DNA from: Clostridiales bacterium
Lineage (GTDB): Bacteria > Bacillota > Clostridia > Lachnospirales > WQUN01
Reading direction: 5' to 3'
Assembly: GCA_031273705.1 (NCBI GenBank)
Contig: JAISRJ010000300.1
Span: 1 to 7,563, forward strand
Length of the DNA stretch: 7,563 bases
This document shows positions 1-6,632 of this stretch, one piece after another; position 1 is the first letter of the stretch; every line of letters starts with the position of its first letter. The notes under the pieces were generated by a model. That model worked only from the letters and a program-made list of their open reading frames with translations, was not told where the DNA came from and did not search any database. The translations under genes were made by a program, and so were the position numbers.

Positions 1-230
1 CAGTAATTATCGCGCTGGTAACGCACGTTAAGCAGGGAAATATAGAAAAAAAGCCGCTTGTTCCGTTCATACTGTTTGGATTAATCGGGGCGGCGGTTGG
101 CTCGATTGCCGCAACAAGGATAAATTCCTCTATGTTGCGTACTATTTTTGGATATTTTTTATTGGCTATGGGCGTGTATGAGTTTTTCAGAAAACCCGAA
201 GGGAGCGAGAAACATGTTAGAAACAACTGA
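1..230 (+). CDS. TauE/SafE (TSUP) family membrane permease, C-terminal part only
   Basis: The 5' end lies outside the window; the open frame runs from base 3 to a TGA at 228-230 and gives the last 75 residues. TSUP proteins are membrane carriers of sulfite, sulfonates or other small anions. The fragment shows the typical end of the family: a glycine-rich membrane helix (VPFILFGLIGAAVGSIAA) followed by the short linker RINSSMLRTIFG and a last helix (YFLLAMGVYEFF), then a charged tail RKPEGSEKH. The LR-x-x-FG pattern before the last helix is common in TSUP proteins. The substrate cannot be told from this part. Its final 17 bases overlap the next small gene, which suggests that the two are translated from one message. 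The family call rests on hydrophobic pattern and recalled motifs, since most of the protein is missing. Confidence 0.72.
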   Translation, partial: VIIALVTHVKQGNIEKKPLVPFILFGLIGAAVGSIAATRINSSMLRTIFGYFLLAMGVYEFFRKPEGSEKHVRNN

Positions 231-387
231 TTTTGAACAAGTAAAGCAAGAGTTTAGCAACGCGGATCTCGATCGCAAAGTGCAAATGTATGTCAGTGCG
301 GAAGGGCTTACACAGGAACAGTATAAAGACCTGTTAAAGCTGTTTCCTGTAGATCAGCTTTCTCTGCTGGAACAGGCTCTGCAGTAG
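214..387 (+). CDS. small conserved-looking hypothetical protein, 57 residues
   Basis: The open frame reaches further upstream (an ATG at 148), but that part lies inside the permease gene. The ATG at 214 is preferred because GGGAG at 201-205 sits 8 bases before it and because it overlaps the permease stop by only 17 bases. The product begins MLETTDFEQVKQEF. It is short, acidic, rich in Gln, Leu and Glu, and probably all-helical (two or three amphipathic helices around QMYVSAEGLTQEQYKDLLKL), with no signal peptide or membrane segment. I do not recognise a function. It looks like a soluble cytoplasmic protein co-expressed with the permease. Its last 80 bases are antisense to the 3' end of the glycosyltransferase gene on the other strand. 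Confidence 0.6.
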   Translation: MLETTDFEQVKQEFSNADLDRKVQMYVSAEGLTQEQYKDLLKLFPVDQLSLLEQALQ

Positions 388-1480
388 CGGCTTCCGTTAA
401 AAGAAATCCTTCCATCAATCGGACATTTTCCCTCAGCCGCTTGTCAATCGGTGAAATGGCAAGGGCTTTTTTTGCGTGTTCCAAAGCTTTTTTGTGTAAT
501 CCCAAGTTCCAGCACGCCAGAGAGGCTATGTCATTCGGCGTGTGATCCCAGGCGTACCCCATATTTACAAATGTGGTGTTTTTGCGTGTTATCTTTAAAG
601 CTTCCTCCGAAAAGTAATAAGCGGCATTCCAGTCCGAAATATTATACGCCATTAACGCAAATTCCACATAAGCGTCGCGCATATACGGACATTCCGCAAT
701 CGCTCTAAAATACCAAAGATATGCTTGGGCTGTGTCGCCTAGCATCTGATACGCCTTTGCTATCCATCGCATGGATGCCGCGCGTTCCTCCGGCCAAACG
801 GAATGGGGGAGGGTCAAATGCAGCAACAAGGTAGAAATACATTCGTTCCAATTGCCTATATACATATATTCCCTACCCAGATAGTACGCCATTCGCTCGT
901 CTGTCGGATCTTCTTGAACACCGATTTTCAATAATGTAAGATAAGATCTGCGTGACTTATTCATATCCGGGTAATGGTTTAGTATCAGTTGCCGCAGATC
1001 AACTGTATTTTCTGTGCCTGTACCAATGAATTTTAAATATTCATGCACCGGATATTTCCAGATATAACTGTTTCTTCTATGAATTTTGGAATACACGAGT
1101 TGAGTGTCGGGTGTTCCGTCAGGCTTAAGACTCCAATTATAGGTGTAAAGAGCCTTATCCGCTCCGGGTATCCAGTTAGTTTCCAACAGAGTTCTCCAAC
1201 CTGGTTCAAAACGCTCATCCATGTCTGTGCAAACGCAGATATCCGCGTATTCGGGCACCATTTGCAGAGATATATTTCTGGCGATATCAAATCGCCAAGG
1301 GTTAATTATTTCTATTTTTACAATTGCGCCTCTGGCAATCAGTTTTTCAACGGTTCTATCCTCCGAACCGGTATCCAGAACAAAAACCCCGTCGGCTTCG
1401 TTCATGCAATCCATCCACAGGTCAACAAACTGTTCCTCGTTTTTGCATATGGCATAGACATAGACTTTATATTTATTCAC
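308..1480 (-). CDS. family 2 glycosyltransferase with C-terminal TPR-like repeats, 390 residues
   Basis: Likely transfers a sugar from a nucleotide-sugar donor to a protein, peptide or glycan in the cytoplasm; the acceptor is unknown. The N-terminal half is a GT-A domain: YAICKNEEQF (residues 9-18), DTGSEDRT (36-43), FDIARN (64-69) and the metal-binding acidic motif TDMDE (85-89), followed by WKYPVHEYLKF (141-151), a WxxPVHE motif common in this family. From about residue 180 it becomes helical repeats of TPR type (for example AMAYNISDWNAAYYFSEEAL and GLHKKALEHAKKALAISP). The same arrangement of GT2 plus TPR occurs in SunS-like peptide glycosyltransferases. The GTG at 1480 is chosen as start because GAGGTGAT lies 3 bases upstream; the longer frame starting with TTG at 1549 has no ribosome site and lies in a palindrome. 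The last 26 residues are Ala/Glu/Thr-rich and fall within the overlap with the opposing small gene. Confidence 0.85.
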   Translation of the reverse strand: MNKYKVYVYAICKNEEQFVDLWMDCMNEADGVFVLDTGSEDRTVEKLIARGAIVKIEIINPWRFDIARNISLQMVPEYADICVCTDMDERFEPGWRTLLETNWIPGADKALYTYNWSLKPDGTPDTQLVYSKIHRRNSYIWKYPVHEYLKFIGTGTENTVDLRQLILNHYPDMNKSRRSYLTLLKIGVQEDPTDERMAYYLGREYMYIGNWNECISTLLLHLTLPHSVWPEERAASMRWIAKAYQMLGDTAQAYLWYFRAIAECPYMRDAYVEFALMAYNISDWNAAYYFSEEALKITRKNTTFVNMGYAWDHTPNDIASLACWNLGLHKKALEHAKKALAISPIDKRLRENVRLMEGFLLTEAATAEPVPAEKADLQETALTGLYTVPV

Positions 1481-1483
1481 AAT

Positions 1484-1491
1484 ATCACCTC
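1484..1491 (-). promoter_or_regulatory. ribosome binding site deciding the glycosyltransferase start
   Basis: Read on the minus strand this is GAGGTGAT, then ATT, then the GTG start. It is the only good Shine-Dalgarno match near the N-terminus. It places the start at the residue just before the conserved NKYKVYVYAICKNEE segment, so the 23 residues upstream in the longer frame are very probably untranslated. Confidence 0.75.
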
Positions 1492-1499
1492 GAAAAATC

Positions 1500-1519
1500 T
1501 TAAGCCGAGCCTTGCTTAA
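1500..1519. repeat. small inverted repeat just upstream of the glycosyltransferase ribosome site
   Basis: TTAAGC (1500-1505) and GCTTAA (1514-1519) form a perfect 6-bp stem around an 8-base loop. On the minus-strand message it would end 8 bases before the GAGGTGAT ribosome site, so it could affect translation. It is short and partly AT, so chance is possible. Confidence 0.35.
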
Positions 1520-1539
1520 ATAGTGAATTTTGTATTCTA

Positions 1540-1555
1540 AGCCGTTCAAACGGCT
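1540..1555. repeat. perfect 7-bp palindrome AGCCGTT-CA-AACGGCT
   Basis: AGCCGTT (1540-1546) and AACGGCT (1549-1555) are exact reverse complements with a 2-base centre. It lies 60-75 bases before the glycosyltransferase GTG on its strand. No T-run follows on either strand, so it is not a standard terminator. The dyad form would suit an operator for a dimeric regulator next to the TAGAAT box, but that is inference. Confidence 0.45.
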
Positions 1556-1604
1556 CTATAGAAATGATATGTGAAAATACTTGCCCAATTGACGGTTTTG
1601 TATT

Positions 1605-1806
1605 ACAGCGGTTCCAAAAATAAATATACTCACGAGCGTAAGCATTTGCCAACGACATACGAGAATTTTTAGCGCAAGACAAAGAAGATGGTTACGCCGC
1701 GTACCCTCCAGGTACGCAAGTAGCCGTCTGATGCGGTATTGTGCTAAAAAGACCGTATGGATGGCAAATGATTTCGCTTGCGGGTATAGTTTGTTAAAAC
1801 CGCTAT
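1605..1806. repeat. long imperfect inverted repeat (about 200 bases), MITE-like or a large hairpin
   Basis: The left arm (1605-1705) and right arm (1711-1806) are imperfect reverse complements along nearly their whole length. Matching blocks from outside in: AGCGGTT 1607-1613 with 1798-1804; 1625-1651 with 1762-1788 (22 of 27 positions complementary, including CATTTGCCA); CATACG 1656-1661 with 1754-1759; TTTTTAGC 1666-1673 with 1743-1750; AGATGGTTAC 1686-1695 with 1720-1729 (two G-U pairs); and the tip GCGTACC 1699-1705 with 1711-1717 around the loop CTCCA. The blocks keep their order and nearly their spacing, with only short gaps. It contains no gene. The outer right end includes the stop codon of the DUF445 gene. 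It could be a miniature inverted-repeat element, a structured 3' untranslated region or an RNase III target. No clear target-site duplication is visible. Confidence 0.75.
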
Positions 1807-2708
1807 TGAAGAAGGTTCATAAGGGCGGGGATCAGTCCGATAATAAAGCCCAGTACCCCGCCGAGTAAGGTTATCGCGTTTAACTCGCGCTGGACGACCG
1901 ATAGAATTATTTCTTCCGCTTCTTCTATAGAAAAAGCGTTCATTTTATTTTCGACCATGCCGCTCACATCAATATTATTGGCGATAAATACCGCGGCTTG
2001 CGCTATGCTGGGCGCTAACAAGCCCATAATATAAGCTTTTGCGTAGGCGATTTGTTCTTCCCCGATTCTGGCCAGCAAATCATTGATTCTTATATTCATT
2101 AACCATTCGGCACCCTCCCGCAGTTTTTGTCCGAATAGAACATGATTCTTTTTACTTTCCAGATAGAGGATGAACTCTAATTTTATGTTCTTATAGATTT
2201 TCTCCGGATTCAAAAAAAGACCGACGAATCGGCCTAGATTTTCGTTAATAATTCTCTCAACCAGTTTAGAAAGCTCGGCGTCCACAAGTGGATTGTCCGC
2301 GGCTTTTTGTATCATCATAGCGACATCGGGCATCTTTTCCGCGGCATAATCCAAAATTGAGTCGAGGGTTTCTTTCGGGAGGGTTTGCGCCAGAGTAAGA
2401 TCTTTTTCACGTAGTTTAAGCAATAAATCATCCAGCAGGCGCTCGATAGCGACGGTAATTTTTGGGGAAGTTAATTCGTTTGTAATGGTTTCGGCTGTCA
2501 ATAACTTTCCGCCGACCGTTTCCGCTACCTTCTTCGTCAACCTATTACGCTCTTTGGGGATAATACCGGGAGTAAACGGCAATTTAAATTTGCCGATATA
2601 CATTTCGGTTTTAGGCTGAAACAGCATTTTGATTGCCAGCCAATTTGTAAAATATCCTATTATCGCACCCAAAACCGGCGTTAGAATAAAACCCAAAACC
2701 GAACCCAT
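1803..2708 (-). CDS. DUF445 family membrane protein (YheB-like), 301 residues
   Basis: A membrane protein of unknown biochemical role; Bacillus YheB belongs to the same family. The N-terminus is a membrane helix ending in the family signature GYFTNWLAIKMLF (residues 18-30), then LPFTPGIIPKER (43-54), a strongly conserved DUF445 motif. The middle is a long, charged, mostly helical region (about 60-270). The C-terminus returns to the membrane with LLGGVLGFIIGLIPALMNLL (281-300). The length is somewhat below that of longer family members, but both ends look intact. The ATG at 2708 comes 4 bases after the rex stop, with a weak ribosome site (AAGGGAAT) inside the end of rex, so it is probably translated by coupling. 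The stop codon TAG (1803-1805) lies inside the outer end of the long inverted repeat, so the last residues could have been reset by that element. Confidence 0.88.
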   Translation of the reverse strand: MGSVLGFILTPVLGAIIGYFTNWLAIKMLFQPKTEMYIGKFKLPFTPGIIPKERNRLTKKVAETVGGKLLTAETITNELTSPKITVAIERLLDDLLLKLREKDLTLAQTLPKETLDSILDYAAEKMPDVAMMIQKAADNPLVDAELSKLVERIINENLGRFVGLFLNPEKIYKNIKLEFILYLESKKNHVLFGQKLREGAEWLMNIRINDLLARIGEEQIAYAKAYIMGLLAPSIAQAAVFIANNIDVSGMVENKMNAFSIEEAEEIILSVVQRELNAITLLGGVLGFIIGLIPALMNLLQ

Positions 2709-2712
2709 TAGA

Positions 2713-3321
2713 TCAATTCCCTTTATTTAGTTTATAAGCCAAAGTCATCAGGCTGTCAGTAAGATGTACGTTTTCTACGCTGACAAGTTTGTTGACTTGC
2801 AAATCCATATGCGAAAAGTTCCAAACACCCTTTATTCCTAAATCACACACACGTTTTACCATATGTTGAGCTTCGCTTTGGGGCAGACTGAAAACGGCTA
2901 TATCCACATGATTATTATTAACAAAATTTTCTAAATTATCAACATGATAAACTTTAAATCCTTTAATAGTTTTGCCGACCAGATCGGGATTTACATCAAA
3001 CAGCGCGACAAATTTGAAACCGCGCTTATTAAAATTTTCATAAGCCGCCAGCGCTTGCCCCAGATTGCCCGCCCCGATAATAATCAATTGATAGGAATTA
3101 TTCAGACCCAGAATATTCTTAATCTCATTCAGCAGCATTGGAACACTATACCCATAGCCCTGCTGACCGAAACAACCGAAATTATTCAGGTCCTGTCGAA
3201 TTTGTGAAGCCGTGACATTCATGCTTCGGCTAAGTTCCAATGATGAAACACGGGTAATACCATCTTCCTGCAATTCACCCAAATAACGGTAATAACGCGG
3301 TAAACGTTTTATAACCGCCAT
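2713..3321 (-). CDS. rex: redox-sensing transcriptional repressor Rex, 202 residues from the first ATG
   Basis: Rex is a homodimeric DNA-binding repressor that senses the NADH/NAD+ ratio: it binds operators when NADH is low and lets go when NADH rises, controlling fermentation and respiration genes. Residues 1-75 are the winged-helix domain (AVIKRLPRYYRYL at 2-14; VTASQIRQDL, the recognition region, at 36-45; FGQQGYGY at 51-58). The Rossmann domain follows, with the dinucleotide motif GAGNLG (83-88) and the acidic end of the second strand FDVNPD (108-113). The C-terminal helix LTDSLMTLAYKLNKG, used in domain swapping, is present, so the protein is complete. The ATG at 3321 has a modest site (AAGGA, 7 bases before). 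An in-frame extension EKEIS leading to an ATA at 3337-3339 has a stronger site and also fits the family, so the true start may be there. It lies between the capA-like and DUF445 genes. Confidence 0.95.
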   Translation of the reverse strand: MAVIKRLPRYYRYLGELQEDGITRVSSLELSRSMNVTASQIRQDLNNFGCFGQQGYGYSVPMLLNEIKNILGLNNSYQLIIIGAGNLGQALAAYENFNKRGFKFVALFDVNPDLVGKTIKGFKVYHVDNLENFVNNNHVDIAVFSLPQSEAQHMVKRVCDLGIKGVWNFSHMDLQVNKLVSVENVHLTDSLMTLAYKLNKGN

Positions 3322-3346
3322 AGATATTTCCTTTTCTATGTTAAAT

Positions 3347-3352
3347 CCTCCC
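3347..3352 (-). promoter_or_regulatory. strong ribosome site GGGAGG 7 bases before an in-frame ATA of rex
   Basis: On the minus strand GGGAGG is followed by ATTTAAC and then ATA-GAA-AAG-GAA-ATA-TCT-ATG. The site is 25 bases from the ATG at 3321, too far for normal use, but ideally placed for the ATA at 3337-3339. Either rex starts at a rare ATA codon, or this site is a leftover and the weaker AAGGA nearer the ATG is used. Confidence 0.45.
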
Positions 3353-3370
3353 TTACATTAAGTCATGGTT

Positions 3371-4690
3371 TTATGATGTGAACTCAGAATTGGGTAAAAA
3401 ATATTCATTCCTTATTTCCCCATTAGAAATGGGGTTGCCCAGTAACTGGCGTGTAATATGCGAATGGGCATTCCATAATCGTGAAATATCCTTGGAGCGC
3501 AGACCGGGCTTACCGCCGTCTGTTTTACTCAAGGCATCATACACAGATAAGGTCTTTATATCATACAATCCATTTGCATTAACAAATTGCACCCAGGTAG
3601 GAATAAAAGAAACATTAACCAATCGGGCTTTAGAGTTGTTTTTTTCAAAATAGAGATTAAGTATAATCCCTTCGTCGCGTGGGATAGTCCGCTGTGAGGA
3701 TATAAAATTTCCCAGCGAGTAAATGACAAAACACACGCGGCTCTCACCGTTTTCATCGGTTATTGTAGTATACTCCATCGGTTGGATCACATGCGGATGA
3801 CTTGCCAGAACAATATCAGCGCCAGACTCAAACATAAATTTTACCCATTGTTTATAAGTGTCGGACGGTACCTCGGCGTACTCTACGCCCATATGCGGCA
3901 TGATAACAATAAAATCCGGTTCCAGCGCTTTCGCTCGGCGAATGTCGCTTACTATTTTATCTTTGCTCAATTGATTGACAGACCATTCGTGTCCCGATAC
4001 CAGCGGTAATCCATTTGTACCATATGTATAAGATAAAAAAGCAAACTTTATCCCATTAACGTCTTTTAACATAATATCTTTACTTTCGTCTTGTGATCGA
4101 TAAGAGCCGAAGTGTTGAATGCCCAGGCTGTCCAAAACGTCGAGTGTACGAAAGATACCGGCTTCATTTTTGTCGTTGGTGTGATTGTTGGCTGTGGAGA
4201 CCATATCAAAACCCGCGTCGCGCAAGGCAACCGCGAACGAGTCCGGCGTGTTAAAGCGCGGGTAATCGCTGTATCCCACATCTGAGCCGGCGAATGTCGT
4301 TTCCAAATTACCTACGGTAAGATCCGGATCTTTAAGGTATTTTTTTATCGTCTCAAAATTGTGATCAAAATTATATTCTCCCGTAGATTTATTATAGGCG
4401 TCATCCAATTGCCACTGATGAACCATTAAATCGCCCACCACCGCGATTTTAACCTCACTGAGAGTATTATTCGAAGGCGGTTCATTCAAGTTTCCGGCGA
4501 CACGCGGAGATTCCTCGGTTGACTTCGAGAAAAAAGACAACATATCCCCCGGCAGATTTTCGCCGGAGGTTTGAAAGCGTGAAGTCATGATTAAAAATAG
4601 CAGAGCCGCCAACAGCCTGCTCCACTGTATGATTATATTTTTAAATTTATTTTTGCCGGATTTCGGAGCGCCTTCTTTTTTATCTGTCAC
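3371..4690 (-). CDS. CapA/PgsA family protein (poly-gamma-glutamate capsule type), membrane anchored, 439 residues
   Basis: A metallophosphatase-fold protein of the CapA family (Pfam PGA_cap). In Bacillus such proteins serve poly-gamma-glutamate synthesis or export, but most clostridial homologues are untested. A basic N-terminus and one membrane helix (about residues 19-35, IIIQWSRLLAALLFLIM) make a signal anchor, so the domain faces outside. Motifs in order: GDLMVHQ (86-92), GNLETTF (127-133), STANNHTND (165-173), PHMGVEY (265-271), ASHPHVIQPMEY (296-307), then YSLGNFISSQ. All the usual Asp, Asn and His metal ligands are present, so it looks functional. The start is GTG at 4690, with GGAGGAG at 4699-4705 upstream. 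No capB, capC or pgsB/C partner gene is in the window, so a role in envelope polymer or peptidoglycan handling is only inferred from the murG-like neighbour. It lies 31 bases after the P-loop gene and 49 before rex. Confidence 0.9.
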   Translation of the reverse strand: MTDKKEGAPKSGKNKFKNIIIQWSRLLAALLFLIMTSRFQTSGENLPGDMLSFFSKSTEESPRVAGNLNEPPSNNTLSEVKIAVVGDLMVHQWQLDDAYNKSTGEYNFDHNFETIKKYLKDPDLTVGNLETTFAGSDVGYSDYPRFNTPDSFAVALRDAGFDMVSTANNHTNDKNEAGIFRTLDVLDSLGIQHFGSYRSQDESKDIMLKDVNGIKFAFLSYTYGTNGLPLVSGHEWSVNQLSKDKIVSDIRRAKALEPDFIVIMPHMGVEYAEVPSDTYKQWVKFMFESGADIVLASHPHVIQPMEYTTITDENGESRVCFVIYSLGNFISSQRTIPRDEGIILNLYFEKNNSKARLVNVSFIPTWVQFVNANGLYDIKTLSVYDALSKTDGGKPGLRSKDISRLWNAHSHITRQLLGNPISNGEIRNEYFLPNSEFTS

Positions 4691-4721
4691 GTGACGTACT
4701 CCTCCCTGAATCCTTTTGTCC

Positions 4722-6632
4722 TTAAATCTTTGGTATCAAATCAAAATAATCGTTTATTCCTCCGTCATTCATCAGTACATCTATAATTCTTTTGCCCAGC
4801 GGTAATAAATCCGGACACAAGAATTGAGAGGCTTCTCGTTTAAAAAAATCTTTTAGTATGATAGATCCGGCGTCATAACCTTCCGTGCCGACTTCCGGTT
4901 GATGTTCCACTTGTAAAAAACCTTTGGGTATATTAGTTCCGTCAATTTTCATAGAAGATAAGGCGTAACCCAGCAGCGGACAACGGGAATTGGTTAGTGA
5001 TTCCGGTCTGAATCTAACCCCGCCGCGCCGCGCGATAAATTCCCTTGCCGCCCATTGTCCCGCAAAGCCCACACGGTACGCACCGATATATTGATTGGGT
5101 ATAAGCAAGTATCGAGTGGAAAGAGTGCGAACAATCTGTTCTAATAAAAGATTAGCCTGGTCTACCATTTTACCCGTGGCAAAGGGCCAATATGAGCCGA
5201 CACCCTCGCTTATCATGCCGCCGTCGTCTTTACCATTGTCTATACTGTCCGCTATGCTGGGGTTTGCGTGCCCTCGGGGGGATACCAGCCGCCACAGCCA
5301 AGCCAAAGCCGGAGGAAGCACGTGTAAGATGCCTACAATGCCATAACTGGGTTTTTCACGGGTAGTCGGAGGTGTTCTAATCCCAAAACTGCGCACATCC
5401 ACCTCTACCGCGCCCTCCACTACAGATTTATACATATTGCGCGGGATTATCACACGCGGATTGGGGCAGGGTTTGCCGGGCGCGTCCATAATAGGCTCCC
5501 ATATCAGGCAGGAAGCGCCCGGTGTACCATCCATATTTAAAAATACCAACGGCTTTTCCGGATGAATAGTCATTTTCTCAATTTGAGGTTCCGTTCCATA
5601 TGATGTAATATGATTAACCCGAAGGAACCAACCGGCCTCCGCGTCGGCGACCACCAATTTGTTGCCCCCGCGCTGCAGAGAAGGATGGCAGATTGCCATA
5701 TCGTCGGTTACGGGGTTAAGTTCGCAGGCGTCCATCATGGTCAGTAAGATCTTTTCTCCGGTTACTGTGTTCTCGCCCAGAAGCAATCTGCCGTCCGGCT
5801 GCCGATGGAATTCCTCGTTCATCTCACTTTTACCGCCGCCGCTTGCGCCTTCGTGCATTACGGTGACGACCAACTCATATGGTGTGGTAATTTTGACCGT
5901 CGCGGCGTGGACGGTTATCCAATCCTCCTGTTCACCCAAGTGAAGCAAGACGCTGTAAATACCCTTTTTCGCGCTGGGTCCGGGATATAAATTGTAAGCG
6001 AAAACCTCGTGCATCTCAAAATATCGGTTATGGATTACTACCTGTTTACCTTCATAATATATGTGTCTGAATGGGGGAGCCACATAAACAACCGCTCGTG
6101 GTCTAAAAAAATTAGGTATTTTACTTTTGGGCATGAAGTTTTGCAGGTCCGCCATCATAAGCGCGAAAAAAGCGGCGTTGGTCGGTACTACCAGCAAAGA
6201 GGCATACCCCAAACCCAATTTGCCATTGCCGGAGAGAAACGGCATACAGATAAGAGATTCCTGTTGTTTAAGCCAGTCAAATGTTTCTTGACGAATATCC
6301 TCGAATGGCATTCCGAATCGTTTTTCATGAGTAAGCTTATCTGTCGGAAGATCATCGGCTATAACCATACTGTCCGGATCACGGCGACGCATATACATAT
6401 CGTCGTAGTTTACAACCAAACCATTTTTGCACTTGGCTACATACGCCTCACGAATAACGCCTTTGTCTTTTACATCAAAATTTACGTCGAATGTGGCGTT
6501 ATCCTTGCCACCCATTGCCAGTGATATTAACTCTTCGCGGGATTCGGGCGTGATTATTTCTATTCCCTCAGTAGAAATGATGGATTTTAATTCACGAGGG
6601 AGTACCATTTTGCTTAGGTTTCGTAATCCCAA
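4722..6632 (-). CDS. uncharacterised PEPCK/HprK-like P-loop protein, probably DUF4914 family, 636 residues
   Basis: I believe this is the DUF4914 family, whose function is unknown; the family name is recalled, not searched. In the middle is a Walker A loop GASGGGKSE (residues 262-270), preceded by VHAATVKITTPYELVVTVMH. The arrangement 'H-A/G, short strand, hydrophobic strand, G-x-SGxGKSE' is that of HPr kinase and is close to the ATP-type PEP carboxykinase loop. Other conserved-looking stretches are LLTMMDACELNPVTDDMA (296-313), FLNMDGTPGASCLIWEP and NQYIGAYRVGF. No membrane segment is seen, so it is probably a cytoplasmic nucleotide-binding enzyme, perhaps a kinase. The start is TTG at 6632 because AGGAGG (6639-6644) lies exactly 6 bases before it; a TTG at 6647 is upstream of that site and an ATG at 6608 has none. 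The gene begins 41 bases inside the murG-like gene, implying coupled translation. Confidence 0.8.
   Translation of the reverse strand: MGLRNLSKMVLPRELKSIISTEGIEIITPESREELISLAMGGKDNATFDVNFDVKDKGVIREAYVAKCKNGLVVNYDDMYMRRRDPDSMVIADDLPTDKLTHEKRFGMPFEDIRQETFDWLKQQESLICMPFLSGNGKLGLGYASLLVVPTNAAFFALMMADLQNFMPKSKIPNFFRPRAVVYVAPPFRHIYYEGKQVVIHNRYFEMHEVFAYNLYPGPSAKKGIYSVLLHLGEQEDWITVHAATVKITTPYELVVTVMHEGASGGGKSEMNEEFHRQPDGRLLLGENTVTGEKILLTMMDACELNPVTDDMAICHPSLQRGGNKLVVADAEAGWFLRVNHITSYGTEPQIEKMTIHPEKPLVFLNMDGTPGASCLIWEPIMDAPGKPCPNPRVIIPRNMYKSVVEGAVEVDVRSFGIRTPPTTREKPSYGIVGILHVLPPALAWLWRLVSPRGHANPSIADSIDNGKDDGGMISEGVGSYWPFATGKMVDQANLLLEQIVRTLSTRYLLIPNQYIGAYRVGFAGQWAAREFIARRGGVRFRPESLTNSRCPLLGYALSSMKIDGTNIPKGFLQVEHQPEVGTEGYDAGSIILKDFFKREASQFLCPDLLPLGKRIIDVLMNDGGINDYFDLIPKI

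Larger units (their letters stand above)
1481..1802. other. 322-base gene-free region between the DUF445 and glycosyltransferase genes
   Basis: No convincing gene is present. Reading left to right it holds the glycosyltransferase ribosome site (1484-1491), a 6-bp palindrome (1500-1519), a 7-bp palindrome (1540-1555), a plain AT-rich stretch (1556-1604), and then the long imperfect inverted repeat that fills 1605-1806. A minus-strand frame of about 60 codons (1500-1682) crosses the region but has no ribosome site or recognisable protein features. A weak minus-strand -10-like TAGAAT lies at 1535-1540, without a good -35 partner. Confidence 0.7.

Noticed and set aside
148..213. Upstream ATG of the small + strand gene
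   Set aside because: It would overlap the permease gene by 83 bases; ATG 214 has the better ribosome site.
1043..1519. Plus-strand frame of 158 codons
   Set aside because: It lies opposite the well-supported glycosyltransferase gene and has no domain pattern, so it is a shadow frame.
1478..1549. Longer glycosyltransferase start at TTG 1549
   Set aside because: It has no ribosome site, lies in a palindrome, and GAGGTGAT points clearly to the GTG at 1480.
1540..1555. Palindrome as a rho-independent terminator
   Set aside because: There is no T-run after the stem on either strand.
1500..1682. Minus-strand frame of about 60 codons between the DUF445 and glycosyltransferase genes
   Set aside because: It begins at a TTG without a ribosome site, lies partly in the left arm of the inverted repeat, and its product shows no recognisable features.
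1791..1797. TTGTTAA, a Rex operator half-site
   Set aside because: The second half (TTAACAA after 4 bases) is absent; the bases are explained by the arm of the inverted repeat.
6009..6524. Plus-strand frame of 171 codons
   Set aside because: It is the complement of the large P-loop gene and has an odd composition with no family features.
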